DNA from: Verrucomicrobiota bacterium
GTDB lineage: Bacteria; Verrucomicrobiota; Verrucomicrobiia; Opitutales; Opitutaceae
Direction of reading: 5' to 3'
DNA length: 59,168 nucleotides
Assembly: GCA_016721945.1 (NCBI GenBank)
Contig: JADKHC010000017.1
Location: 1-59,168, forward strand
Shown: positions 1 through 7,468 of the stretch, piece after piece
Layout of the letters: each line of letters begins with the position of its first letter
Numbering within the stretch: the first letter of the stretch is position 1
The notes under the pieces: model-generated
Databases searched by the model: none
Told to the model about the DNA's origin: nothing
Seen by the model: only the letters and a program-made list of their open reading frames with translations
Translations under genes and position numbers: made by a program

Positions 1-213
1 GGCTTCGTCCCTGCGCCCGAGACTTCCCACGCCATCGCCGCCGCGATAACCGAGGCAAAGAAAAACGACGGCAAATGCATCGTCCTGTGTTACAGCGGCC
101 ATGGCCACTTCGACATGTCAGCCTACGATTCCCACCTCGCCGGCAACCTCGAAGACTACGAACACCCGGAGGAAAAGATCGCCGAAGCCCTCCACCACTT
201 GCCCAAGGTGTGA
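1..213 (+). CDS. TrpB-like pyridoxal-phosphate enzyme (tryptophan synthase beta type 2), 3' end only
   Basis: Only the last 70 residues are in the window, open from base 1 and ending in TGA at 211-213. The fragment begins GFVPAPETSHAI and contains LCYSGHGHFDM and an LAGNLEDYEHPEE tail. This matches the C-terminal part of tryptophan synthase beta chains: the 'PAPE(S/T)xHA' segment and the SGHG-D stretch near the cofactor. The long ED/YEHPEE tail is more like the TrpB2 subgroup than classical TrpB; that subgroup call is inference. These enzymes make L-tryptophan from indole and serine in the cytoplasm. No trpA follows, which fits TrpB2, often found apart from trpA. Confidence 0.8.
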   Translation, partial: GFVPAPETSHAIAAAITEAKKNDGKCIVLCYSGHGHFDMSAYDSHLAGNLEDYEHPEEKIAEALHHLPKV

Positions 214-287
214 TTAGCGCATTCTGTTTCGCGCAGACCGTGAGTGAGTAACTCGCGGTCTGCGATACGGAAAAGCTCATCAGCAAC

Positions 288-764
288 ATGGCCAGCAAAC
301 GCGACGATTACATTCTTAGGGCTATTGAACAGTTGCGGTTGATGGTCGCCTCAGCCGTGAACTTGCGCGACAGCGGCAAGCTCGACCAGGCACTGATCGC
401 CATCGTAAGCGCCCAGGAAAAACTCTTCGCACGCCCCGCCCCGGCCTTCATGGGACTCGGCCTCGACGAACAACTACAGCTGCTCAAGATCGGCGAATCG
501 CCCGACTCCGCCCGCGAGAAATGTCTGGGCTACGCCGCCGTGTTGCGCGAAGCCGGACTTGTTTACGAAGCTCGCGACAAAAACGAACTCGCCGTGAGCG
601 CGTATCAATCAGCCCTCTACGTGACCCTCACCGTCGCGATTGAATCGCAGTCTTCGGGCGAAGCGTTGTCGCCTACGATTGCCGAACTCTTCGAACGCGT
701 GCCCAGCGAGCAACTCCAGGCTCCGGTCAAAGAGCTTCTGGCCCGTGTCGACGCCCGCTGCTGA
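288..764 (+). CDS. Hypothetical cytoplasmic helical protein, 158 aa (DUF6483-like)
   Basis: A predicted all-helical soluble protein without signal peptide or membrane segment. The N-terminus DDYILRAIEQLRLMVASAV and the later 'AAVLREAGLVYEARDKNELAVSAYQSAL' stretch (about residues 84-110), which reads like a TPR hairpin, resemble the arrangement in DUF6483-type proteins, where a short N-terminal helix pair is followed by a TPR-like part. I am not certain of that family. Codon use is GC-rich like the neighbours, which supports it being real. It starts 74 bases after the TrpB-like gene on the same strand and could be cotranscribed. No catalytic motif is visible and no function is assigned. Confidence 0.7.
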   Translation: MASKRDDYILRAIEQLRLMVASAVNLRDSGKLDQALIAIVSAQEKLFARPAPAFMGLGLDEQLQLLKIGESPDSAREKCLGYAAVLREAGLVYEARDKNELAVSAYQSALYVTLTVAIESQSSGEALSPTIAELFERVPSEQLQAPVKELLARVDARC

Positions 765-1008
765 CGTAGCGCGCTTCAGAAAGGTCAGGGAAACGCCCTT
801 TCTGGATGTCAAAAATTTGTCGGATTGCGCGCTCCGTTTACCGTTCCGCCCTCGACAGACTCCTTTTCACACATTTCCCGGAAAAATCTTGGGGTTGTAT
901 TTTGCGCGACGGTCCAGTTACGGTTAATTTCGATTTGGCGCTTCCTCCCGCTTCCTGCGCTATCCGGACAGCTAACGTGTATTTCCAACCAGAGACCGAT
1001 ATCGCAAT

Positions 1009-1419
1009 ATGAACAGATACCTCGTCGTAACCCTGATCGTCGTCGTCGCCATTTTTCTAAGCCGTGGCGAACGCTTCAGAATACTCGAAGCCGATGACGT
1101 CACCGAAGAGCGGCTCGCGAAAACCCTCGAGGAAGCCAAGGGCAAAGTCCTGCTTTATTTCTGGCAGCCCGAGTGCCCCTCCAGCGACCTGATGACGCCT
1201 ATCGTCGACGAAGTCGCCAAAGAATACGCGAAAAATCTCACAGTCCTTAAGCTAGACACCACCGATTCCGACAACCGTGCCGTACACGACGCCTACGAGA
1301 TCAACACCACGCCCTCCTTTGTCGTCATTCATAAGGGTAAAGTCGTCTCACAATGGGTCGGTCCGTTTAAGAACAAAAACACCTTCATCACTTACCTGAA
1401 GCCGTCGGGCGCTTACTGA
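1009..1419 (+). CDS. Membrane-anchored thioredoxin-like protein with a CPSS active site
   Basis: 136 residues. Residues 1-19 form a hydrophobic signal anchor (MNRYLVVTLIVVVAIFLS), so the thioredoxin fold probably faces the periplasm. The domain aligns well with thioredoxin: LLYFWQPECPSSDLMTPIVDEVA takes the place of the usual FWAPWCGPC segment, and NTTPSFVVIHKGK carries the cis-proline. The redox motif is Cys56-Pro-Ser-Ser59, so the resolving cysteine is replaced by serine. Known monothiol thioredoxin-fold proteins cannot work as ordinary disulfide reductases; a chaperone, mixed-disulfide or isomerase-like role is possible. It stands alone and ends before a strong terminator. Confidence 0.85.
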   Translation: MNRYLVVTLIVVVAIFLSRGERFRILEADDVTEERLAKTLEEAKGKVLLYFWQPECPSSDLMTPIVDEVAKEYAKNLTVLKLDTTDSDNRAVHDAYEINTTPSFVVIHKGKVVSQWVGPFKNKNTFITYLKPSGAY

Positions 1420-1461
1420 TCACGATTCAAACAAACGCGAGTACGCTCGCGGCTAGCATGC

Positions 1462-1492
1462 AACGCGCACCCTTTCGGTGCGCGTTTTTTTT
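1462..1492 (+). terminator. Rho-independent terminator
   Basis: A perfect 10-bp stem (1462-1471 pairing with 1477-1486) closes a five-base CTTTC loop and is followed by an unbroken T run to 1492. It lies 42 bases after the thioredoxin-like gene and is the expected end of that transcript. Confidence 0.92.
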
Positions 1493-1965
1493 GTGGCAAA
1501 AAACCATGCGCGGCCGAGCGAGCCTGGACACCTAATCCACAGGCATTTCGGTAATCATCGCCCTCCTCAGACTCCACTGTGTGCGAACGTCAAACGTATC
1601 CAAATCATCGTTACACGCCTGTCCGGCCAATCCTATGCCAAAGCCTGAATCACCACGCTCGGCGATGCCGATAATATCACCCGGCCTAAACTTCGATTAT
1701 GGCCGCGAATGTTGAAGCCATTAAATATGAAAGCATACACCGCCCGCCCCATAAATGATGCGATTTCTAGCAAATATCATTAATCGCTTATTTTCATTTA
1801 CTTAAAGATTTTAACCATTCTATAACCAACTCCCAAGCTCAAGTTTTACCGAGTTTTAGAGGGAAAAGTAGATATTAGGCTTGGAAATTCTGTGGGCTGT
1901 GACGTATTCACAATTACCCCACCAAGCGACAGTATGCTAGTTACCCCCCTCAAACCCGTGTCGCC
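1493..1965. other. Non-coding stretch with a possible gene remnant and an AT-rich half
   Basis: No convincing intact gene. The right half (about 1735-1880) is clearly AT-richer than the surroundings and could hold promoter sequences for the small gene at 1966, but no clean -35/-10 pair can be picked by eye. On the minus strand 1696-1532 is open between two stops, without a start codon, and its 54-residue translation contains RPGDIIGIAERGDSGFGIGL and TQWSLRRAMITEMPVD. It reads like protein and may be the tail of a decayed gene, but could be chance. Confidence 0.3.
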
Positions 1966-2154
1966 ATGCCCCTCCAGCCTGTCACATCATTCAGTAAGTT
2001 AAGCAAGCTCACCTCTGCCGTAGTCTTCTTCCTCTGCTGCTCCAATTGGGCAGCCGCAGCCCCAACCGCCGTCGGCGGAGGCTCGATGGATGACTGGCTC
2101 GCGCTCGGTCTTGCCATGCTTGCCGCGCTCTACTGCGTCCAGAAACGCGAGTGA
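1966..2154 (+). CDS. Tiny exported protein with C-terminal hydrophobic helix and basic tail, 62 aa
   Basis: The N-terminal part (residues 1-32) has a basic start, a hydrophobic core SAVVFFLCCSNWAAAA and a plausible signal peptidase I site after AAAA. Only about ten residues (PTAVGGGSMD) separate this from a second hydrophobic helix DWLALGLAMLAALYCV ending in QKRE. Layout signal peptide, short linker, helix, basic tail resembles a minimal exosortase-sorted protein, but a VPxSx or PEP motif is not obvious (SMDD stands before the helix), so sorting is only a guess. It could equally be a small two-helix membrane protein or the remnant of a longer gene. No Shine-Dalgarno sequence stands out. Confidence 0.45.
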   Translation: MPLQPVTSFSKLSKLTSAVVFFLCCSNWAAAAPTAVGGGSMDDWLALGLAMLAALYCVQKRE

Positions 2155-2338
2155 GCTTTGCTTTGTTTGGCCTTTCCTTCGGCCAGCAAACACACGGCTC
2201 AGTCTGCGACGTTTCCGTGTAGTATTGTCTGTATAGCACGGCCTCCGCATATACCGGAAACACCCTATAGCATCTGGGTGATCATCGCACGGGAAACGAT
2301 TTGTAAGTTTCGTCCTACGAAGTCATATCAATGACATC

Positions 2339-2602
2339 GTGATCTCTACCCCATCAGCCCATGCGCTGCTGATCACGGGAAACGAACCCGTCGAAGCACT
2401 ACGAAACCAGATCAGCAAACTGGCGTATCGCTGCCCGTTTGGGTCGGCTCACGCAAAATGTCCTTTCCGGTTGTTTGGTCTCTTGGATTTCAATGTGCGC
2501 GAAAACATGGTCAAGACGATGACACGTGAGTCGTGCGTGCATTGTTTCGAACTTGAGCAGGAATGCAGAACGGAAATCGCTGCCAAGAAAAACGCTCAAT
2601 AA
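2339..2602 (+). CDS. Small cysteine-containing hypothetical protein, 87 aa
   Basis: The reading frame opens with GTG at 2339. The translation has two CPF triplets ten residues apart (RCPFGSAHAKCPFR) and a later CVHCFELEQECR segment, five cysteines in all, followed by a charged tail. Cysteine pairs with nearby histidines suggest metal binding or a structural zinc site. There is no signal peptide. The neighbourhood is gene-poor, no overlapping frame is better, and the amino acid composition looks natural, so I consider it probably real. The start is uncertain. No function can be given. Confidence 0.45.
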   Translation: MISTPSAHALLITGNEPVEALRNQISKLAYRCPFGSAHAKCPFRLFGLLDFNVRENMVKTMTRESCVHCFELEQECRTEIAAKKNAQ

Positions 2603-2655
2603 CCAACAATGCAGCGATAGCTTTGTTCACGCTTTGCGAGCTCAAGCCGGCTTGA

Positions 2656-3042
2656 TCACAAAGCTGACGGCGGTAGCAATTGGACAATCGCACACAAGCG
2701 CGACGAATCGCCGGCCAGCTTCTCACAAATCCACACACGGATATTCCAAGTGATTTCACCCATGGCCGCTATGCCTGTGGCTTTGGCTGGAAATTTCTTG
2801 AGCGGCGAGCCACGCAGATGTGGAAAACGCGCCAGCGGCACGTAGCGCGGGCCGTGATATTTGCCACGTACTCGGTAGTCGAGGCAGCCAACCTTGAGGC
2901 CATCATCGCATTCATCGAAAACGATGTCCTTTAACGCGTGATCCATCGCGCACCAAACCGACCAGCCAAGGATTTCTTCGAGTGAAGATGTGGCCGATGG
3001 CTGCGCGGGCGGAGCGTGGAAAATGAATTGAAAGTCTTTCAC
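2656..3042 (-). CDS. Hypothetical protein, 128 aa, possibly a remnant of a secretion-ATPase N domain
   Basis: GTG start at 3042 overlaps the stop of the preceding small frame by four bases (GTGA), the usual sign of translational coupling. The segment MDHALKDIVFDECDDGLKV followed by a dozen residues and PLARFPHL...PLKKF weakly recalls the 'ASDIH.EP.EDGLRVRYRVDG' region of GspE/PilB-type ATPases, without the Walker motifs, which would lie further downstream and are absent. It may therefore be a fragment of such a gene or an unrelated family. A competing 84-residue frame on the plus strand (2680-2934) looks less natural. Confidence 0.35.
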   Translation of the reverse strand: MKDFQFIFHAPPAQPSATSSLEEILGWSVWCAMDHALKDIVFDECDDGLKVGCLDYRVRGKYHGPRYVPLARFPHLRGSPLKKFPAKATGIAAMGEITWNIRVWICEKLAGDSSRLCAIVQLLPPSAL

Positions 3043-3212
3043 GAGCTGAGAGTTGTATTTTTATCCAAGTCGCTTCTACCATCAGCAGACACGGCCCAGA
3101 CTCCTCCAACATCGGTCAAAACCCCGCCCAACTTGAGCCCGTCACGAGTAAAGATCCACGAAGCAAGCTGCTCCGGGCATTTCAGAAAGCTGTAGCGGAG
3201 AGTTATTCTCAC
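3039..3212 (-). CDS. Small hypothetical protein upstream of the 128-aa gene
   Basis: Reading from a GTG at 3212 gives 57 residues starting VRITLRYSFLKCPEQLASW and including TRDGLKLGGVLTDVGGVWAV. The frame stays open further up to 3269, but that extension runs through a REPIN-like palindrome (3228-3279), so the downstream GTG is the likelier start. It shares a four-base GTGA overlap with the next gene. No signal peptide, no recognised family. The pair sits downstream of pgl on the same strand but separated by the palindrome. Real coding status is doubtful. Confidence 0.3.
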   Translation of the reverse strand: MRITLRYSFLKCPEQLASWIFTRDGLKLGGVLTDVGGVWAVSADGRSDLDKNTTLSS

Positions 3213-3227
3213 GATTTGCTTTGAAGA

Positions 3228-3279
3228 TGGAGGGCCGACGCCCTCGTCGGCCATGCGCGGTGAGGGCACCGCGCCTCCA
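3228..3279. repeat. REPIN-like element, GGAG type (two inverted hairpins)
   Basis: Two hairpins in opposite orientation, each headed by GGAG on its own strand. Left: GGAG then GGCCGACG (3233-3240), loop CCCT, CGTCGGCC (3245-3252). Right, read on the minus strand: GGAG then GCGCGGTG, loop CCCT, CACCGCGC (between 3274 and 3255). Outer bases TGGAG (3228-3232) and CTCCA (3275-3279) also pair, giving a three-way-junction shape. GTAG or GGAG heads are the hallmark of REP sequences moved by RAYT (TnpA-REP) transposases. It lies between pgl and the next small genes and may also stop or stabilise transcripts. Confidence 0.8.
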
Positions 3280-3337
3280 ACTATGCTGAAGCTGCTGCCT
3301 GGGGGGGGCGACCCAGTGGAAAAACTTCAGCGAACGC

Positions 3338-4072
3338 TTACAACTTTGCCGCAGCAGCGGCATCGGCCAGCCAAATGACTCGGTGGTGAGTCGTGCGCAA
3401 AATTTGGATCGGAGTTACCGTGGGCTCGTGCGGCCCCGTCAGCACTCGTTTCAACATAGCCGCCTTGTTCGCACCCAATGTCATAACTACAACCAAATCA
3501 CACGCTCCAAGCCCAGCCGGCGTAATCGTCAATCGCCAGCCCTTGCCCGGAATCTCCACCGCAGCAAACAACCGACTATCGCCATCGCTGAGCAACGGGC
3601 TGCCGGGGAAAATCGAGGCCGTGTGTCCATCGTCACCCATGCCAAGAAAACAAACATTGTAGGTTTTTCCGGCGCCGACCCGGCCATGCCATTCGCGCGC
3701 ATAAGTAGAAGCCGCTTCGCCGGGCAACACTCCTACCGGCCAGGCATGTCGCTGCTCTGTTGACACTTTTAATGGCGTGAGAAGCTGCCGCTCGGCATTT
3801 CCGAAATTGCTCTGTTCGCTGTGCAATGGCACGACCCGTTCGTCGCTAACCGTAAAATGCGCAGTCTGTGCGAGCTTATCTGGTATTGAACGGTTCGTCA
3901 CACACCAGCGGTACCACTCCTGCGGAGTCGAACCTCCCGTAAGAGCCCATGTGAAAATATTTTTTGCGCTCTTCGTCTGTTGGGCGGCAGCCAGATCGAC
4001 CGCGGTCGCAAAGAGTTCCTCGCGTGTGCCCACGATCAGGCGTCCATAGTCGGTGGTCTTTTCCGTCTTCAT
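3338..4072 (-). CDS. pgl: 6-phosphogluconolactonase
   Basis: Hydrolyses 6-phosphogluconolactone to 6-phosphogluconate, the second step of the oxidative pentose phosphate pathway, in the cytoplasm. 244 residues, the usual length. Visible family features: the ALTGGSTPQEWYRW phosphate-binding segment (about residues 43-56), SDERVVPLHSEQSNFG (active-site region), and FLGMGDDGHTASIFPG with the conserved GxGxDGHTAS motif. It is the last gene of zwf-opcA-pgl: only one base separates it from opcA, so translation is probably coupled. A REPIN-like palindrome follows after about 60 bases and may mark the end of the transcript. Confidence 0.95.
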   Translation of the reverse strand: MKTEKTTDYGRLIVGTREELFATAVDLAAAQQTKSAKNIFTWALTGGSTPQEWYRWCVTNRSIPDKLAQTAHFTVSDERVVPLHSEQSNFGNAERQLLTPLKVSTEQRHAWPVGVLPGEAASTYAREWHGRVGAGKTYNVCFLGMGDDGHTASIFPGSPLLSDGDSRLFAAVEIPGKGWRLTITPAGLGACDLVVVMTLGANKAAMLKRVLTGPHEPTVTPIQILRTTHHRVIWLADAAAAAKL

Positions 4073-4073
4073 A

Positions 4074-5060
4074 TTAGAAAAACATCGCGTCGCTCAAAGC
4101 TGCATCGCGTTTCAGCAGACTGACCGCGATGTTCATAACCGAGGGACCGCCGCCAAAATCAGTCTCGATGCTGGCATGGCTGCGTGCGAGATCACCATGC
4201 CAGCGGAAGTAGCGCCCATTGGTGTATTCAAAAACCAACTTCAAAGCGCCTGTCTCGCCCATGGCCGTTGGCTGACTGGTGAAATCAACGCCGCCGACCT
4301 CTCCACACAAAGCCAGACGCTCCCGCGTCCAGCCCATCAACACGCGCGCTTCGGCTGAAAGCTTCGTGTCATAAGTGAGTTTCACCGCCTTAAGTCCATC
4401 GACCAGCAGCGTCGGCGCGTAACCGCTGAGCAGTTGTCCAATCGACTGCCTCACCGGCAACAAACGCGCATTGACAAGATCACGCACAACCTCGGGCCGA
4501 GGCCATGCAAAGTTGAAGATCTCAGGGTCCGCGATCGCCGAGTCGATCAGGATGCGCTCCGAGCGGCGCAGCAAATACTGATAGTCGTTTAACCGATGGA
4601 TAGAGGCAAAGCGATGAACCCAGTAGTAGAGAGGGAGGTCGGCAATCAGGCAGACGGAAAGCTGACTTTCCAAATACTTCCGAGCAGGGAACGGATAGCT
4701 CAAAAGCACGAATTCGCAGCAACGCGTGTCGCCCTTCGATTTTCCAAGGTGGCACTCGCCGTAGACCTTCGCGCGCATCTCCGTACCGGAATCGTCCATC
4801 GGCAACGGACAAAGAACCACGACACGGCAAGGTGCCCGCTTTGAGAACAACACTGCCGTGCCGAACTGCCGGACCGCGTCCTCGATCGAGGTGTTGAAAC
4901 CGAGGTGGAGCACGAAATTAACCTGCGTGGCCTTCACATCGTCGGTGGCCGGGGCCGGGCCGCCCTTGGCTGCGGTGTCCTGCCACATTTGGGCGAGGTA
5001 CCTGGTTATAGATCCGACCGGGACCTCAAGACCAGGGAGTGCGTTGAAGATAGCAGACAT
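4074..5060 (-). CDS. opcA: Glucose-6-phosphate dehydrogenase assembly protein OpcA
   Basis: 328 residues. Recognised from position between zwf and pgl and from the sequence: SKRAPCRVVVLCPLP, the AEVYGECHLG-like segment (here AKVYGECHLGKSKGD), and LPLYYWVHRF, which match the OpcA family. In cyanobacteria and actinobacteria OpcA is an allosteric activator of Zwf and links NADPH production to redox state; whether it does so here is inferred. Cysteines within the conserved block (GECHLG, DTRCCEF) could carry redox sensing. It follows zwf by 17 bases and precedes pgl by one base, so the three are an operon. Confidence 0.9.
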   Translation of the reverse strand: MSAIFNALPGLEVPVGSITRYLAQMWQDTAAKGGPAPATDDVKATQVNFVLHLGFNTSIEDAVRQFGTAVLFSKRAPCRVVVLCPLPMDDSGTEMRAKVYGECHLGKSKGDTRCCEFVLLSYPFPARKYLESQLSVCLIADLPLYYWVHRFASIHRLNDYQYLLRRSERILIDSAIADPEIFNFAWPRPEVVRDLVNARLLPVRQSIGQLLSGYAPTLLVDGLKAVKLTYDTKLSAEARVLMGWTRERLALCGEVGGVDFTSQPTAMGETGALKLVFEYTNGRYFRWHGDLARSHASIETDFGGGPSVMNIAVSLLKRDAALSDAMFF

Positions 5061-5077
5061 GGTTCAGGGTCTGCGGC

Positions 5078-6616
5078 TCACGGTTGACGCCAGGCGTGTT
5101 TACCGGTGGCCAGCAGCGCTTCCGCTTCGGCAGGGCCCCACGAACCCGCAGCGTAACTACCCATTCCTTCGCGACCGGCCGTGGCCCACGCCTCAAGCAC
5201 CGGCGTGTAAAGCGCCCACGATGTTTCCGCTTCATCACCACGGATGAACAAGGTGCCATCGCCAATCATCGCGTCGAGCACGAGGCGTTCGTAGGCCTCG
5301 GGCGTATTGGAACCGAAGGTCGTGCTGTAGCGGAAATTCATTTTCACCGGCTGCATGCGCGTTTCCAGTCCGGGTACTTTGCCGTTGAGCACGAGGCTTA
5401 GGCCTTCGTCGGGCTGGATCTGAAACGCGAGGGTATTGGCAGCGAGGTTAAACCGGTCGCTTTCGGCAAACAGCGTGCCGGGCGGTCGCTTAAATTGTAT
5501 CGCAATCTCCGATACGCGTCGCGCCATGCGTTTACCGGAACGGATATAGAACGGCACGCCTTGCCAGCGCCAGTTGTTGATCGAGAGTCGCATGGCCGCA
5601 TAGGTCTCGGTCGCGGATTGTGCGGCGATCCCCTCTTCTTCGAGATAACCTTTTACCATCTTGCCGCCCATCATGCCGGCGGCGTATTGCGCGCGGGTCA
5701 CATCGCCTCCAGCGCCTATTTTTAAAGGCTGGATGGATTTCAGGACTTTCACTTTTTCGTCGCGCACCGCCTCCGCATCGAGTGAAACCGGCGGCTCCAT
5801 CGCCGTCAGAGCGACCAGTTGCATCGTGTGATTTTGGATCATGTCGCGGAGCGCACCACTCTGTTCGTAGTAACCACCTCGCGTACCTACACCGACTTCC
5901 TCTGCAACGGTGATCTGCACGGAGTCGATGAAATTGCGATTCCACAACGGCTCGAAAATCGCGTTGGCGAAACGCTGCACCAACAAATCCTGCACCGTCT
6001 CTTTGCCGAGGTAGTGGTCGATCCGATACACCTGATGCTCCTCGAAGACCGAGCGGATCGTGGTGTTGAGCGCACGAGCCGAGATGAGATCGCGGCCAAA
6101 AGGTTTTTCGATGATGACCTTGGAGTGATGGCGTCGGCCGAGGTAACGCGCGGCGAGTCCGCTGGCACCGAGGTTCAATAGAATCGGCGCGAAGACCGAG
6201 GGAGGTGTGGAAATATAGAAGAGCGTTTGCACTTCACGCCCGATCCGAGTTTCGAGCGCGGCGATATGTTTTGCCAAGCGATCAAAGGCGGCGCGCTCGT
6301 CATAACCACCCGCCACGTAACTCGTGTTGGCGGCGATCCGGTCCCAGACATCGGCGTTCAATTCGCGCCGGGAAAACTCCTTGATCGCGCCCGTGGCGAT
6401 CTTGCGAAATTCCTCGTCCGGGATCGGCTTGCGACCAAAGCCCACCAAGAAAAAATCGGCTGGCAGTAGATTATCGTAGCCGAGATTGAAGACGGCTGGG
6501 ATGAGTTTGCGCGCTGTGAGATCGCCGGATGCGCCGAAGATAACAACGACCGTGGGCGGAGCGCCACGATGCTTGCTGAGACCTTGGAGGAACGGATGGC
6601 GTTGGGCGTCTGGCAT
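5078..6616 (-). CDS. zwf: Glucose-6-phosphate 1-dehydrogenase
   Basis: Oxidises glucose 6-phosphate to 6-phosphogluconolactone and reduces NADP+, the entry to the oxidative pentose phosphate pathway. 512 residues, normal length. The Rossmann motif GASGDLTARKLIPA is at about 28-41; the substrate-binding and catalytic signature RIDHYLGKE lies near residue 200; EKPFGRDL and the later NNWRWQGVPFYIRSGKR are also family hallmarks. ATG at 6616 gives the expected N-terminus. First gene of the zwf-opcA-pgl operon; the upstream 178 bases to yraN hold no gene and probably contain its promoter. Confidence 0.97.
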   Translation of the reverse strand: MPDAQRHPFLQGLSKHRGAPPTVVVIFGASGDLTARKLIPAVFNLGYDNLLPADFFLVGFGRKPIPDEEFRKIATGAIKEFSRRELNADVWDRIAANTSYVAGGYDERAAFDRLAKHIAALETRIGREVQTLFYISTPPSVFAPILLNLGASGLAARYLGRRHHSKVIIEKPFGRDLISARALNTTIRSVFEEHQVYRIDHYLGKETVQDLLVQRFANAIFEPLWNRNFIDSVQITVAEEVGVGTRGGYYEQSGALRDMIQNHTMQLVALTAMEPPVSLDAEAVRDEKVKVLKSIQPLKIGAGGDVTRAQYAAGMMGGKMVKGYLEEEGIAAQSATETYAAMRLSINNWRWQGVPFYIRSGKRMARRVSEIAIQFKRPPGTLFAESDRFNLAANTLAFQIQPDEGLSLVLNGKVPGLETRMQPVKMNFRYSTTFGSNTPEAYERLVLDAMIGDGTLFIRGDEAETSWALYTPVLEAWATAGREGMGSYAAGSWGPAEAEALLATGKHAWRQP

Positions 6617-6794
6617 GTTGTGGCAAGTATGTCGGTTTGGTCTAAAAGCTAGGCAAGCAGCAACTCATGCATGGGTGATGCCGTGGCGTTGAAAGGTTTT
6701 CATCATTCCTAGAAGCGAAATTGATCGTGTAACATTTATGCACGCACCCGAGCAGTTCGCAAACTTCTGCGCCTTTTCAAACACAGCCATCCGG

Positions 6795-7241
6795 TTAGTA
6801 TCGCAGGTCTTTCGGAAATAGCGGGACGTTTTCGAAATGACTGATAACCGGGGCGTCACCGTTGACTGCGGCACGACTGACCTCAACCACATCAAACCGA
6901 TAGGTTTCGCTCCTCCTAGTCGAACCAAGCGCCCGCAGGTAAGCCGTACAGGCGCGCAACATGACCCGTTTCTTGGCTTTATCCACCGCATGATAACCCG
7001 AAACCAAGGCGTCGGCGGCGCGTGTTTTCACCTCCACAAAAACCAGAGCTTCACCGTCGCGACAGACCAGATCGATCTCATCGCGCCGGTCTTTCGGACT
7101 CCGCCAGTTGCGCGCGACGATTTTGTAGCCGTTTTGCTTGCGTAGAAAATTCGCGGCGAGTCGTTCGCCATCCATGCCGATGCGGGCGTTCGCGCTGGTA
7201 CGCATTCTCGCTTCCCACCAATTTTTGACAAAGGACCACAT
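6795..7241 (-). CDS. UPF0102 / YraN family endonuclease-like protein
   Basis: 148 residues with the restriction-endonuclease-like fold signature of the UPF0102 family: GMDGERLAANFLRKQNGYKIVARNWR, then DEIDLVCRDGEALVFVEVKTR with the D...ExK catalytic pattern, and later KRVMLRACTAYL. Family members are small proteins often found beside rnhB or rsmI; their cellular role is unsettled and DNA processing has been proposed. Here it stands upstream of zwf on the same strand, 178 bases apart, so it may be its own unit. The Met start gives an N-terminus about 20 residues longer than the compact core; MRTSANARIGMDGER is an alternative start. Confidence 0.88.
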   Translation of the reverse strand: MWSFVKNWWEARMRTSANARIGMDGERLAANFLRKQNGYKIVARNWRSPKDRRDEIDLVCRDGEALVFVEVKTRAADALVSGYHAVDKAKKRVMLRACTAYLRALGSTRRSETYRFDVVEVSRAAVNGDAPVISHFENVPLFPKDLRY

Positions 7242-7468
7242 CGAACCCGATCAAGGCGGATCATTACGGTGACTGACAAGCCTGTTTGCAGAAGCAGATT
7301 TACGCCAAGTCCTGCCCCCGGCACGCGATCAGCCTCGGCCACTGACGACCGTAAAGGAACGCTCCACGCGTCACCTCCGGAGTGTAGTTGTGAAATTGTA
7401 ATAACTACTCCGGCCACACTAAATAATAAGTTCGCCTTGCTCATAGCAGCTGGTTTCGTAAAGCAGCA

